Below, one piece after another: positions 22,533 to 33,235 of a stretch of DNA of 64,000 bases. Position 1 is the stretch's first letter. Each line of letters opens with the position of its first letter. The notes under the pieces were generated by a model. That model was not told the DNA's origin. It ran no database searches and saw nothing but the letters and a program-made list of their open reading frames with translations. The DNA lies in NCBI GenBank assembly GCA_036250225.1, contig JAPZLL010000009.1:620001-684000 (forward strand). The letters are read 5' to 3'. The stretch is from Cercophora sp. LCS_1 (Eukaryota > Ascomycota > Sordariomycetes > Sordariales > Lasiosphaeriaceae). Made by a program: the position numbers and the translations under genes.

Positions 22533-24471
22533 ATGGAGCCCTACGCTTACCCTCCCCTCAGTCCCGGGCAGATCCGCCTGGTGGTTTTTACCATTGACCC
22601 GGCAACATCAACCCTCTCGGCCTCGATCGAAAACGTGCCTTTTGACCAGGATGACCCCATCACCTACACTGCGCTGTCGTACGTCTGGGGCGACCCAGCA
22701 TTCACGGTTCCGCTCGTCGTCAACAACGCGGTCCTGCACATCACACCCACCCTCTCGACAGCGCTGCGCAACATCACGGTCCTGCACCCGTCCACGCCCC
22801 TCTGGATCGACCAGATATGCATCAACCAAGCCGACACAGCCGAGCGCTCGTCCCAGGTGAAGCTGATGAACGCCGTCTTTAACCGCGCATCCAAGGTGCT
22901 CGCCTATCTGGGTCCTGCAACCCCGTCAACCGCCCTTGCCGCATCCCTCGTCACGCGCGTGGGCGCCCTGGCGACGGAAAAGACGGGCGACATGTTCCTC
23001 TGGGACTCGGAACAGTATCATCCCGAATCCCTCAAAAAATACGAGACCCTTTCCGAGGAAGACTCCCTGGCGCTCGGCGTGCCCTTTTCCGACACGGCCT
23101 CGTGGGACGCCTTTTCCGAGCTTTACGACAACCCGTGGTACGAACGCATCTGGATCGTGCAGGAGGTGCTGCCCGCCCGCAACGCGGTGGTGATCTGCGG
23201 CGAGCACGAGTTGCAGTGGGTGCACGTCAAGCACGCGGCCATCTGGTACCACTTCAAAGCCGAAGCGGTGCGCAAGCGGCACAGGCGCAAGGTGGACGGT
23301 GTCGCGTTGACATGTGGCATGGATTTGCCGTGGAACGTCCGCATGGGCACCGAGTATCTCAAGGATCTGATGGGGCAGAAGACGGGGCCGACGTACAAGT
23401 GGGAACTGTTGCACCTCCTACGGGCGTTCAGGGGACGCAAAGCCACGGAGCCAAGGGACAAGGTGTTTGCGTTGCTGGGGTTGAGCACGGAGGGGATCGA
23501 CGGCAAGTACGAGGAGTACGTTGACTATGGGAGGGATATCAAGGAGATTTTCGCAGAGACGGCGAGGCGGGTTATTGCGCGCGCCATGGGACGAGGGAAA
23601 TTGGATGTCCTCTTTGATGCGAGGAGGAGCACGTGCAGGTGCGTGGGGTGTGAAGTCGAGGACGGCTGGCCGACGTGGGTGCCGGATTGGAGGCGGCATT
23701 TCGGCGATGGATGCGAGTGGGGCGTCGGCAAGGACTTCCAAGAGTGGCACGTCGATTACCAATGTGGCGAGTATGAAGCAGAAGAGGGCGGGCGGTCGTT
23801 GGAGCTGCAAGTCAAGGGGTTCGTCATCGGGACGGTGACCTATCGCAGCCCGTGGTCCCATTTTCAGGAGATCATCGTTGACGGCCACATGCGAGAGGCG
23901 CGGGATATCTGTCTGGATATGGTGGGCGAGACATACCCAACCGGAGAAAACACCGAAGAAGTGGTGGCGATGACGTTTGTGGGAGGTCAACTGCCCAAGC
24001 CCATCGCCGACAAGGGCACAGAGGTCGGCGCCTTTGCTGAGAACTATCTCCTATTCCTGGACGGGCTCCTGATGCCGAGAGAAACACCCGAGGAGATAAA
24101 AGCGCGATCGGATCATACGCGGCCGTATCACGACAAGTACGGGTTTAGCAATGACTGGCTCGAGGCTGTGCTCAAGGCGTATTGTGAGCGGCGACTGTTT
24201 GTCCTGGATTCGGGGCACATTGGGCTCGGGAACCACCATATGGAGGAGGGCGATGTGGTGGTTAAACTGGCGGGGATGAGCATGCCTTGTGTGTTGAGGC
24301 CAGGGATTGAGGAGGGGGAGTATGAGTTTGTTGGGTAAGTTCTCCTGTTCCCCTGACGAGAGTCAGACGTGACCGAGACTGATGATGCATAGGGAAGCGT
24401 ATTGTTACGGCCAGATGGAGGGGCTGAGTGAGGTGCAGAAGGGGCAGATGGAGAGGATGGTGCTTGTGTGA
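22533..24471 (+). CDS. HET-domain protein 2
   Basis: Exons 22533-24334 and 24393-24471 with a 58-nt GTAAGT...TAG intron give 626 residues. The ATG at 22533 is chosen because the HET family pattern begins right after it; the upstream open frame overlaps the end of HET gene 1. HET domain landmarks: YTALSYVWG at 45-53, LWIDQICINQ at 90-99, the WYERIWIVQE block near 207, and RGRKATEPRDKVFALLGL near 303-320. The last exon restores the usual GEAYCYG C-terminal motif. It belongs to a different HET subfamily from gene 1 (the short 6/OR-like layout), so the pair is not a recent tandem duplicate. Role: non-self recognition and cell death, cytoplasmic. Confidence 0.9.
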
Positions 24472-24644
24472 TAACTGTCGCTCGATCAATCGGCCTTTAC
24501 AACGAAAGATAGGCACTGGCAACAAAAACAATCGACGATCTAGGCCAGATTTTCTCCATCATTAATTACACGATCCTACAACCGTTCGCCGTTCCACCGC
24601 GGTACCAGCCCGCCAACCATCCGACTCCCAACTTTGTCGGTGTC

Positions 24645-25202
24645 CTACGTCGTGTAAACAACCCGCACCCCAACGCCAACCCCCTGCTTCCAATTCACAT
24701 CCTCCGCATCTCCCACACCCACAACCTCAAACCCCTCAATTGTCCCCCCAACAGGACACTTCGTTGGCTCAGTCAAGTACCGACTGTACCTCTCCGTCCA
24801 CCCCGCCTTTCCACCCCCAACGGGAATCTCCATCCGTCCCAGTTGGATATCCCTGTTGTTCCCCTGCGACGGACACGTCTCAACCGGCTGCCACTGTCTA
24901 AAAATGTCAACAAGGTGACCGCCCGTGCCGACGCCACCTTGCGGAACAAAGAATTCCAACCAGCATTGTTTCCCTGCGAAGCCGGCGGGGTATTTGAATG
25001 TCAACATGGTGGTCAGGTCGTGGCCGTTGGAGGTGGGCGATTTATAGACCCTACAGGAGGGTGGGGTGCACGTGTTTTGGGAGGACCAGTGGGTGTCGTG
25101 GATGACGGCGGTTGAGGGCGCGAGTTCGTTGGTGGAGAGGGGGTTGGGGAGGCCGAGGACTGGCCAAAGGAGGGGAAGAGAGAAGATGAGTTTTGTAAGC
25201 AT
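24645..25202 (-). CDS. Small secreted protein, possibly But2 C-terminal-like
   Basis: Single exon, 185 residues. A signal peptide (MLTKLIFSLPLLWPVLG) precedes a compact domain with four or five cysteines. The FKYP-AGFAGKQCWLEFF block and the later Gly-rich strand pattern resemble fungal secreted proteins with the But2 C-terminal (ubiquitin 3 binding) fold, but this is a resemblance only. Convergent with HET gene 2, 173 bp between stop codons. Function unknown. Confidence 0.75.
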   Translation of the reverse strand: MLTKLIFSLPLLWPVLGLPNPLSTNELAPSTAVIHDTHWSSQNTCTPPSCRVYKSPTSNGHDLTTMLTFKYPAGFAGKQCWLEFFVPQGGVGTGGHLVDIFRQWQPVETCPSQGNNRDIQLGRMEIPVGGGKAGWTERYSRYLTEPTKCPVGGTIEGFEVVGVGDAEDVNWKQGVGVGVRVVYTT

Positions 25203-26466
25203 TTTGTTGCTTTGGTGTATCTGTGATGGTTTGTGATCTGTGTTTGTTTGTTACGGTGTTTCTTGTTGAAATGGGGAAAGTGTGGGCTTGGAAGTTGGGA
25301 ATGGGATGGGGTTGTTGTTATATAGTTGCTGGGGTTGCATTTGTAGCACGATGTTGTGGGATGCTTGTCTTGTCTTATTGTTGGGAGGAGTATATGTTAC
25401 TGGGCCGAAGAACTGGCTGTGTGGTTATTTTTGGTAAGAGATAAGGTTGTTGGACTCGTGATGATCGCATGTGGTCGCGTGTGGCGTTGTGGTGGTTGTT
25501 GTGGGTGATGGTCACACCACTGGGAGGAATCGAGAGGAGGAACGCTCCCAGCCACAATTCAGCTCCAATTGACCTATTGTGTGGGAGTAATCCAAGTCGC
25601 GTGTTAGTCTGTAGTCTGAATAAGTTTTTTTCTCCCCCTTTCGCCTAAACGCTCGTAATTATCATTGAGTGCTACGGACATAGAGGGCAGAATGTTAAAG
25701 CAAAAACGGGGTATGCAAACAAAAGAGCTCTCAGATAAAAGAGTGGGCGACACGGAAGCTGATTTATTCGGGGAAAATGGGACAGCTCGCATGTGACGGG
25801 AACTTGCGCGTTGGGGCAAGTTGGGAGGATGATGTAAGTGGTAACTCGAGCGGGATAGAGGGCAGGCACACAAAGGTCTCGACGGATGAACAAGGCAGAA
25901 TCAGGGATGAGTTGTTGGTTGGCTTCAATTAGAAGAGCCGTCCCGGTTAAGGGCTGAGATTCGCACCCTCGATTGCCATAACTTTTCATAGGTAGAGCAG
26001 GGGCGACTCCCTAGTGATGTCATCTCCCTGTCTGAGAAGGAGGTCGCCAACGCTGCGCTGATAGAGCCGTCCTAGCAATCATGAAGGGGGCCGACCAGCA
26101 TTTGTTTTTAGCCCCTTGGTAACTAAAGTGACAAATGTATTACTCTTCCCAAATCTCAAAGTTTGGTGGCGCTGCAAGTCCCAACGTCAAGCCAGGACGT
26201 ATCAAAGTTCCATGACTATGTCAAGGTACCAAGTCATCCCGTTGCAAACGCGACAAAGGCTCATTAGCATGCATTAATGTCACACACAAACGTGGCAAAA
26301 CTGTCTCAGCTGTGGCAAATCATCATGGCCAATATGGGCAAACGAATCATCTCCGCAAAGAACCATGTGCACCTGTAAATTTTCCTAGGTATTTATTGGA
26401 GTATTGACCTCTTGACATCGATGCATTTTTCTTTCCTGAACGCCAAGCTCCTAGACAGTCCATTGC
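25203..26466. other. Spacer without genes
   Basis: About 1.3 kb, T/G-rich then A/T-rich, no domain-bearing frame. It contains the promoter of the secreted protein at 24645-25202 and the 3' flank of the nicotianamine synthase gene. Confidence 0.5.
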
Positions 26467-27511
26467 TCACTTTCGGCGGGCGACAATGACCGAGTTCACC
26501 ACCTGACCCCATGGATGGGCTTCAATGCAGGGCTCCAAGTACTCCATCATCCGCTTCGTGGTGATATCGACCTCGGGGTAAAGGCAGACACGCATGCCAC
26601 GGGCGCTCCGAATTACCATGAAAGCTCCCTGCTTCATCTGCTTGGCGATCTTGCAGATGATGTCCTCCTTGAGCTCTTGAGATCGCCCAACAAGCGCAGC
26701 CATATACACAACGTCGAAGGTGCTGAGGTCTTGGTTCTCGGATCCAGCATAATCGCAGAAGAAGTGCATCCCCTCTCCCTTTGGGCCCAGCGCAAGGCAA
26801 AGATTTCGAGATCGCTCGATTGCTTGCTGGTCAAGGTCGATGTTGTGCACCTCAATCGGTCTATCGGCATCTCGGCGACCATCGAGAGTGAGTCCAATCG
26901 ACGGGTCTGCGCTCTTCATCCAGTCGAGGAGACACAAGGAACTCAGGGGCATCGGCCCGGAGCCGAAGAAGGCAATCTTCTGCGGAATTGAGTTCGCAAC
27001 GGCCATGATGGCATGGATCTCGAACTTGGCCAACTCGACATAGTTTTTGTAGTACGGAAACTGCTTGACGTGCTCGAGAACCCGGTCAGGATGGGACTTG
27101 GAAGGGTCTTTGGCGGCTTCCACAATCTGCTTGGCCCAATAGCCCTCAAGCGCTGCCTCTGCCGTGTCGCAGATGACACGGAGGGATTGAATGATGTCCT
27201 CCACGGCCGGATCGCTAAGGACCTATGCATGGTCAGTGGGGAAATCCCGCAGGAGCTGCGCCGGTGTCGGAGCCACATACCAACTCGACTGTCTTGCGGT
27301 CGTAGGTGGCCGAACACAAGCGGACAAGGTTGCCAAGGAGGCGATTGACCTTTTCGCCGGGCTCAAATGTCGTCAGGGTCATCAGCTCGGTGTGGGTGTC
27401 AACGATCTCGCCCACTATCCCCTTGGCGATTGCCTGAGCTTGTTGCTCTCGGGCCTCAAGCTTCTGCGCCATGGTTACTTCCTCCTTGTCAATAACCGAA
27501 ACGGAATCCAT
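26467..27511 (-). CDS. Nicotianamine synthase
   Basis: Two exons on the minus strand, 27511-27281 and 27222-26467, joined by a 58-nt GTATGT...TAG intron in phase 0, give 328 residues, the usual size of fungal enzymes (Neurospora, about 320). The enzyme joins three aminocarboxypropyl groups from S-adenosylmethionine to make nicotianamine, a chelator of Zn, Fe, Cu and Ni. Family landmarks: FPYYKNYVELAKFE near 132-145, the SAM-binding FFGSGPMPLSS at 162-172, the NIDLD acidic strand, and the SARGMRVCLYP block near the C terminus. The start at 27511 is the first ATG with conserved sequence after it; an internal ATG 13 codons later is possible. It lies divergent to an ATP-grasp gene across 1446 bp, suggesting a shared pathway. 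Confidence 0.92.
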
Positions 27512-28957
27512 TGATGGCAGATTTTGGTGGCAACTGAGACGTGGCCTCGCTGGGACCTGCGAGAACCGAAGTCCTAGCCATGAGAGGAGGAAGGACATCT
27601 TGACCCCTTTTATTTTCGCAACCCCAGCGTAGTTGTCGTCCAAAGCTGCGATGGTTACCTCCACTCCGTGGCACGGGATGATGTCCTCTCGCACGTAGTG
27701 TTGAGTTGGGGCCTTGCGGCACGGAAATGCCGCCGTCCGAAGAAACCGGATGGCCCCCGCTCAGCAAGGGGAGTTCGGTAAGGGTACTGCCGCTGTCCGA
27801 TAGGATGATGGGAGTCTCTGCGTTTTGTCTCAAGCAATCGCCGGCGTAGAACTCACGCTGTTTTCTCCGGTAAACAGGTAGCGTTGTTGGGCGAAATGCT
27901 CTTTTGCGATCTAGAGAGACGATGGAGTGGCTGGGATGAGGTGTAAAATATCCCAACTTTTGCTGTGGGAAAGGAAAGTGGGAGTGGATGGAGGAAATTG
28001 TGCACAAGGCAACGATGGGGACACCAAAAACAGCTAGCACGACGATCTTTGCCTGACAGATCAGAGGGAAGGAACTCAAACAGGTCGAAATCTGGCCTGG
28101 CCACAAAGGTGCTTGTTTGCGTTTCACCTAGATATACGAGCCTCAGAAAGTAGCATTGTTTGCCTCGATATTTTCTTGCGTTGGCCCTTTGCGGCCATAC
28201 AGTCACCATGCAGCATCCAAGCCGCACCTCCCGTGCTGCGCTTCCTACAAAATGGCTCAAGTTCACCGCTTAACAAGAAAGATCCACAAGTATCCGTCAA
28301 GGTTCTGCTGCTGCAACGCGATTTCCCCATCCATCAAATTGTGAGAAATTGTTACGGCAGGAATGGGGTCCGACGCAGTCAGCCCAGAATCGGCAGGGAT
28401 GTTGAGGGAAGACAAGGGTTGCGGGAGACCAAGGGTGCCAAGCCAGCGCTAGCAGAACCGCTTAAACCCCCGAGTGGTAATCCATCTTATCAGATCTAAC
28501 CCCTGTCAGCCATCAAGGTCCCTCGTCTTCTGCTGTCCTCAGGCTCAGGTCTTGTGCAATCTCGAGCCGGAATTGGTTCAAACTTGGAACTCGGCAGTGT
28601 TCCACCGATGATGCGTTTTCCCGCTAAGCATGAGCGGTGAGCAAGTTCTCGGACTTCAAAGTGCCCGTGCTGGCTGTTGTTTTTTTGGTCACATCCCCCA
28701 GCTTCGCTTTCAGCCGAACTTGTGCAAAAATGCTGTCCTCCTGACCTGCCATGTCATTGTTGACTTCCACTGGATTTTCATCTCAACTTTGGACCCACTA
28801 TTATATTTGGTCGGGACGCCCGTTCGCAAAACATCGGACCACTTCGCTGCCAGAGCAAGATAAATTCAGCCGCCGGCGGCCGGCGCTCTCTTCTCTTTCT
28901 TTCCACAACAACAATCACCACCCACAACAACCACAGACAGATCCGGCGCGAGCAACC
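27512..28957. promoter_or_regulatory. Bidirectional promoter region of the nicotianamine synthase/ATP-grasp pair
   Basis: 1446 bp separate the two start codons. No frame here is supportable as a gene. A CT/CA-rich stretch near 28892-28945 just before the ATP-grasp ATG is probably its 5' UTR. I did not find an unambiguous zinc-responsive (Zap1-type) or iron GATA cluster by eye. Confidence 0.5.
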
Positions 28958-31210
28958 ATGGCTGGCAGTGCCCCTGATGCGCATGTGCCGGCTAACAAGC
29001 CTTTGGCCTTAAGCATCGCCAGTGCCAGCGCCAGCGATCTTCCTTCTGGCGCAGTTTCGATCGCCTCGTCCATTCCTCCTTCGCCGGCGACCGATACTTG
29101 CGGCTGCGATTATCCCCTGGTCTCTGACAAAGCAAAGGTCACCGTGACCTGTGAACTCGGTAAGTCAGCTCCTTCAAAGCCGTACCTTTCCTTCCCTGAC
29201 GTGCTTTCTCCAGATGGCCGTCTCCGCAACTTCTTCTTTGAGGCTGTTCCCATGGGTTATATAACCGTGGTCCACATCGTTTTCCTTCCCGCTTCTCCAA
29301 GCGCGGGATGCTGGCGGCCCCAAGGCCTGGGCAGTATTGGCCCACAGAGCCTGATCAACAAGTTGCTATCGCAACACACCCTTCCAGTTGTTCAAGCTCT
29401 GGAAGCAGCCGGCTTCCTCATCGACCCCAACGTCATCACCGCTTTCTCGCTGATCCTCCCAAATGAGGACGGGTACGTAGCCCACAGTAACTTCGTCTCG
29501 AGCCGTCTCGAGGGGTCTTCTTTCAGCATCCTCCGCCTCCACCAGCCGCTTGACGCCCTTGAGCAATACACCGCCATCGGGGCCGGTGACGATCTCGGAC
29601 TTCCTGCACTTGTTAAAGGAGCCGCCGCAGTTTTGCAGTGGGAGCCTTGCCACAATGGCGCAACCAACAATATGACCACTGAGGAGATACAGTCAAGGCT
29701 TTTTGAGTTCTCCCAGGAGCTTGCGGCCCGGATTTCGAGCGTTCAATGGATCCTACCGGAGCCGACCCCCAGCTACCGGATTGCCCTGGTACGGGGCCGC
29801 CCGAACCTTATGACCGGGGGTGAGTTCTACGCAGCGGCCAAGGCTCTCGGAGTGAAGCTGGTCATCATCGACCAGGCGGGTCACTGGCTGCAGGAAGATA
29901 CCGAGGAGAACAAGAAGTACCGTGAAGGTTTCATCGTCACGGACATGACCGAGGACGACCAGACAGCATGTAGATTTGTCGCTGCTGTCAAGAGCTATCC
30001 CGAGAGGATTGATGCCATCGTCACTCTCTCCGACAACTTCTTCGTCGCCGTCGCCAAGGCAAACAAGGCGCTTGGCTTCAAGACCAACCCAGTGTCCTCC
30101 TATAAGACCTCAGTCAACAAGTATCGGTCCCGCTTGCTCCAGGATGAGCCCGGCAAAACCGCTCGGGTCGACAGCGTGGCTGAGCTGAAGGAGATCCTTA
30201 GTAAGTCGGTGAATAGCAGACCCGTCTTCTCCCCTGACTGGCCCATGATTGTCAAACCCACCAAGGGCTGGAGCTCGGAGTGTGTGTCCAAGGTCTCCAG
30301 CATCGATGACCTGTACATCGCCGTCCAAAAGGCAACCAATCGCCATGGAAGCTCAGCGGTCATCGAGCCGTTCTTTGAAGGTCCCGAGATCGACGCCAAC
30401 TTCATCCTCCACGATGGAGAGATGCTCTTTTCGGAGATTGCCGACGAGCCGCCTTGCTCTGCCGACGCAAACAATGCCACTGTCCACGATACCTTCTCCC
30501 CCGTGGCCCTCACGATGCCCTCATCCCTTCCGTCCTGGGAGCAACAGATTGTCAAGAATACCCTGCGTGACCTCCTTGTCAAGGCAGGCTTCCGCACTGG
30601 CGTCTTCCACGTGGAAGCGCGCATGACCAACTCGTCGGTCGAATATCGCCAGGTGCGTGGCGTTGTTGATCTTTACCCCAGCGGCCGCTTCCAGATCGCC
30701 CAGCCTGTCTGTCGCCTGGTCGAGATCAACGCGCGCCCGCCGGGCTACCGGGTCACAGTCCCTGCCCGGATCACCAATGGCGTCGATTATTTCGTCGCGC
30801 ACATCTTGGCCGCCGTCGGAGACTACCAACGTCTCCATATCTTTTCCCAGCCGTTTAGGTTTGGGCCGACTGTTGCGCGTACTTCCCCCGCCGATTTCGG
30901 GATGCCGGGCGCTTCTTCGTGGACTCGCCTGGTGTACGTCCCGGCCCCGCGAGATGGAGTCATTGGCTGGCCGGCTGGAGTCTCCCCGGGGGTGTTGCTC
31001 AAGCAACGCGACAAGAATGTGCTGCTGGCCGTTGACTACGGCCAGGCTGGCGACAAGGTCTCCGCGTTCACCGACGGCGCGGAGACTGTCCTGGGACACG
31101 TTCTCGTCCGCGGGAAGACGCGGCAGGATGCCATTGAGGCAGGAAAGGCGGTTCTGCGAGGGTACTACCAGTACCTGACGATTGATGGCAAGTTGGCGGT
31201 GTCCAACTAG
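28958..31210 (+). CDS. ATP-grasp ligase, partner of nicotianamine synthase
   Basis: Exons 28958-29159 and 29214-31210 give 732 residues. The 54-nt intron (GTAAGT, CTGAC branch point, CAG) is a multiple of three and would be missed in a raw frame; splicing gives CELDGRLRNFFFE. ATG context CAACCATGG is good. The C-terminal half is an ATP-grasp fold: the glycine-rich lid strand IVKPTKGWSSE near 412-422, the EPFFEGPEIDAN strand, and the Mg/ATP-binding EINARPPG near 571-578. Such enzymes form an acyl-phosphate and couple a carboxylate to an amine. The first 300 residues are not recognised beyond a Rossmann-like pre-ATP domain (ALGVKLVIIDQ). No carrier-protein or thioester domain was seen, so it probably acts on free small molecules. 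Its natural substrate is unknown; nicotianamine or a precursor is suggested only by the neighbour. Confidence 0.87.
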   Translation: MAGSAPDAHVPANKPLALSIASASASDLPSGAVSIASSIPPSPATDTCGCDYPLVSDKAKVTVTCELGKSAPSKPYLSFPDVLSPDGRLRNFFFEAVPMGYITVVHIVFLPASPSAGCWRPQGLGSIGPQSLINKLLSQHTLPVVQALEAAGFLIDPNVITAFSLILPNEDGYVAHSNFVSSRLEGSSFSILRLHQPLDALEQYTAIGAGDDLGLPALVKGAAAVLQWEPCHNGATNNMTTEEIQSRLFEFSQELAARISSVQWILPEPTPSYRIALVRGRPNLMTGGEFYAAAKALGVKLVIIDQAGHWLQEDTEENKKYREGFIVTDMTEDDQTACRFVAAVKSYPERIDAIVTLSDNFFVAVAKANKALGFKTNPVSSYKTSVNKYRSRLLQDEPGKTARVDSVAELKEILSKSVNSRPVFSPDWPMIVKPTKGWSSECVSKVSSIDDLYIAVQKATNRHGSSAVIEPFFEGPEIDANFILHDGEMLFSEIADEPPCSADANNATVHDTFSPVALTMPSSLPSWEQQIVKNTLRDLLVKAGFRTGVFHVEARMTNSSVEYRQVRGVVDLYPSGRFQIAQPVCRLVEINARPPGYRVTVPARITNGVDYFVAHILAAVGDYQRLHIFSQPFRFGPTVARTSPADFGMPGASSWTRLVYVPAPRDGVIGWPAGVSPGVLLKQRDKNVLLAVDYGQAGDKVSAFTDGAETVLGHVLVRGKTRQDAIEAGKAVLRGYYQYLTIDGKLAVSN

Positions 31211-32361
31211 CCTTGGAGTTTTTCTTGGAAGGCGTTTGGGTTTCTGGGGGGTGGGAAAAGGGTCAGGAGCTAAACAGGCCTTTCAGAATGACAGTGATGG
31301 GCGGGTTTGCTTTCGGGGTTGTGAATAAACCTAGATAGATATAATGCACCACTGCTAATGACAGCCGGGCGTGAAGAACCAATGTTGGTGAGTGTGGTTT
31401 TGAGACTTCTTGGTGGTGAACAAATTTGGTGTGACGTTCCGCATGGCAAGCACGACGGGAGAGATCCTCGGGAATGTTCCAGATACTTGTTCTTTGGGAA
31501 GGTGCCTCCGAGGGCCTTTTGCCGATGGTCGACAAGCTCGGGCTCTAGGATCGGCCTCCGGAAAGTCCCGCCAATGTCTCTGTTTTCTTTTCACTGCCAG
31601 CCAAGCGTGCCTCTCTTTCACGCACGCTCGTGATCTGGCACTTCAACGCCAAGAACTACAAACCAAGGATCGCGATCACAACAACACCCTCACTATTGTT
31701 TCTACATGCACAATTTCCCATTTCGGCACACGCCGAAGACAGATCCTTCTTGTCGCTGCTGACAGTCTCGTTCTTCGAGGAGCTAAGACCCCTCTTCAGT
31801 GGTGATGCATCCTCCCTCCTCTCACAGACGTCAGTCAGACTCAAGAGTATTACCACGCCCTTCTTTCAAAATTGCGGCGAAAAGAAGCCCTCTCCAGCAC
31901 TGAAACTAGTTTGGTCTTGCGACGACTCGGCAGGCAAACCAGCCCAACGAGATCGCCTGTTCGGTGTTCGCCCCGACAACAGGGCCCGCGCCGGAAACCC
32001 TCACACAGAATGGAGGGACCCCGACACCAGAGAGAAGAAAGCTCTTCTTTTCTCCCATCACGGGCTAGCACACATTTCGCAACAGCAGCCACACTGCATC
32101 GCTCCACCCAACAACTCAGGCCACCTAGATGGCCACAATATCTAATTGGGAGGAGAGGCTACCTAACCTAGCAGCCGCTTGAATTCCAGCCGAGTCCTTC
32201 TCCAGAGAACCAATCCTCCTCCCGAGTCACCATCATCGCCTAGAACAAGTCAGCAGAGATTCTCCAAAAAGCCACGTCTGTGCACTCACATTCTTGCAAT
32301 TTCCATACGTACGGGTCCCCGATACACACCAACCTCCCCACAGCAATCGACTCCCATCTCA
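31211..32361. other. Spacer downstream of the ATP-grasp gene
   Basis: Convergent 3' flanks of the ATP-grasp gene and the first Cys-rich membrane protein gene. No domain-bearing frame. Confidence 0.5.
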
Positions 32362-33235
32362 TCACGGGAGATTCCACGGCAGAACCCTCGGTTGCGCAGG
32401 CATGGCAGGCAGAATCCGCGAAGAGGTTGAAGTATCCGCCAGCTCAGCGACTCCCTGGGGTCTGTCACCCTGGCGAGCCCTGGCGCCCTCCCTGAGCTCC
32501 ACGCCATCGTAGTCGTCCAAGCTACTCTGAACGGCTCTAGTGGCCGCCCCCTTCCGCTTCTTCCTCTGACCCCAGAAAAGCACCGAGAGAACGGCAACAA
32601 CCAAGACGGTGGCACCAACGAGCGCGATGGCCACAATGGCCGGAGGAGTCCAGATGTTGCCGTGTTCAACGGTGGGCTCGGTCGGCGCCGGGGCGGTAGA
32701 AGTGACCGTAGCCGTGTCAGTCGTGGTGATGTGGTCGCTGCTGGCCGTGGCGGTAACGCGAACCGTGGTGACGCTGCTGGCCAGGGTGGTCACACGCAGA
32801 GTGGTGGTCATGGTGGCCCTGATTGACGAACCCGACCTAAGAACATTAGCCAAGAGAAGACACATTATACAACACATACTGCGGTTCGTGGAACTCAAAA
32901 CTAGCCGGCGGCTTACTCTGGTCTGCATCGCGGATGCAGTTGCCCTCAGCGTCACAGGTGTACCCGAAAGGGCAGCACTTCTCGCGGCAAGTGGGAAGGC
33001 GGCAAGACAGGGCCACAGTCTTCAAGACAGATTCTGGGTGCTTGTTCGCATCCTGGAACGTGATATCGCAGGGGATTGACTCAAGCTTGTTGCAGGCGAA
33101 GCCCGGTGGGCAGCACAACAATGTGGTCTTGGCCGCGGTCCACAGGCATGTCTGGCCCGAGGGACAGGTGAAGCCCTCCTCGCAGGGGACAGGGCCGCCA
33201 GAGCAGTGACCAAAGCCGGGCGTAATGTCAGGCAT
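32362..33235 (-). CDS. Cys-rich single-pass membrane protein, paralog 1
   Basis: Exons 33235-32880 and 32836-32362 with a 43-nt intron (GTATGT, GCTAATG branch point, TAG) give 276 residues. The intron was placed from the paralog: an earlier GTAAGC donor is out of frame. The N-terminal 120 residues hold about twelve cysteines, with two CCPxG(F/Y)xC blocks separated by a helix-like stretch. A Thr/Ser-rich stalk follows, then one transmembrane helix (about 167-190) ending in a basic GQRKKRK stop-transfer, and a cytoplasmic tail. This layout is that of fungal wall-stress sensor-like or matrix proteins, but no known domain is certain. No signal peptide follows the chosen ATG; another in-frame ATG at 33325 adds 30 residues, also without a clear signal. 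Confidence 0.8.

Noticed and set aside
25930..26010. Possible second tRNA (GGTAGAGC and a GGTGCGAATC-like box)
   Set aside because: The two boxes are on opposite strands and no cloverleaf can be formed.
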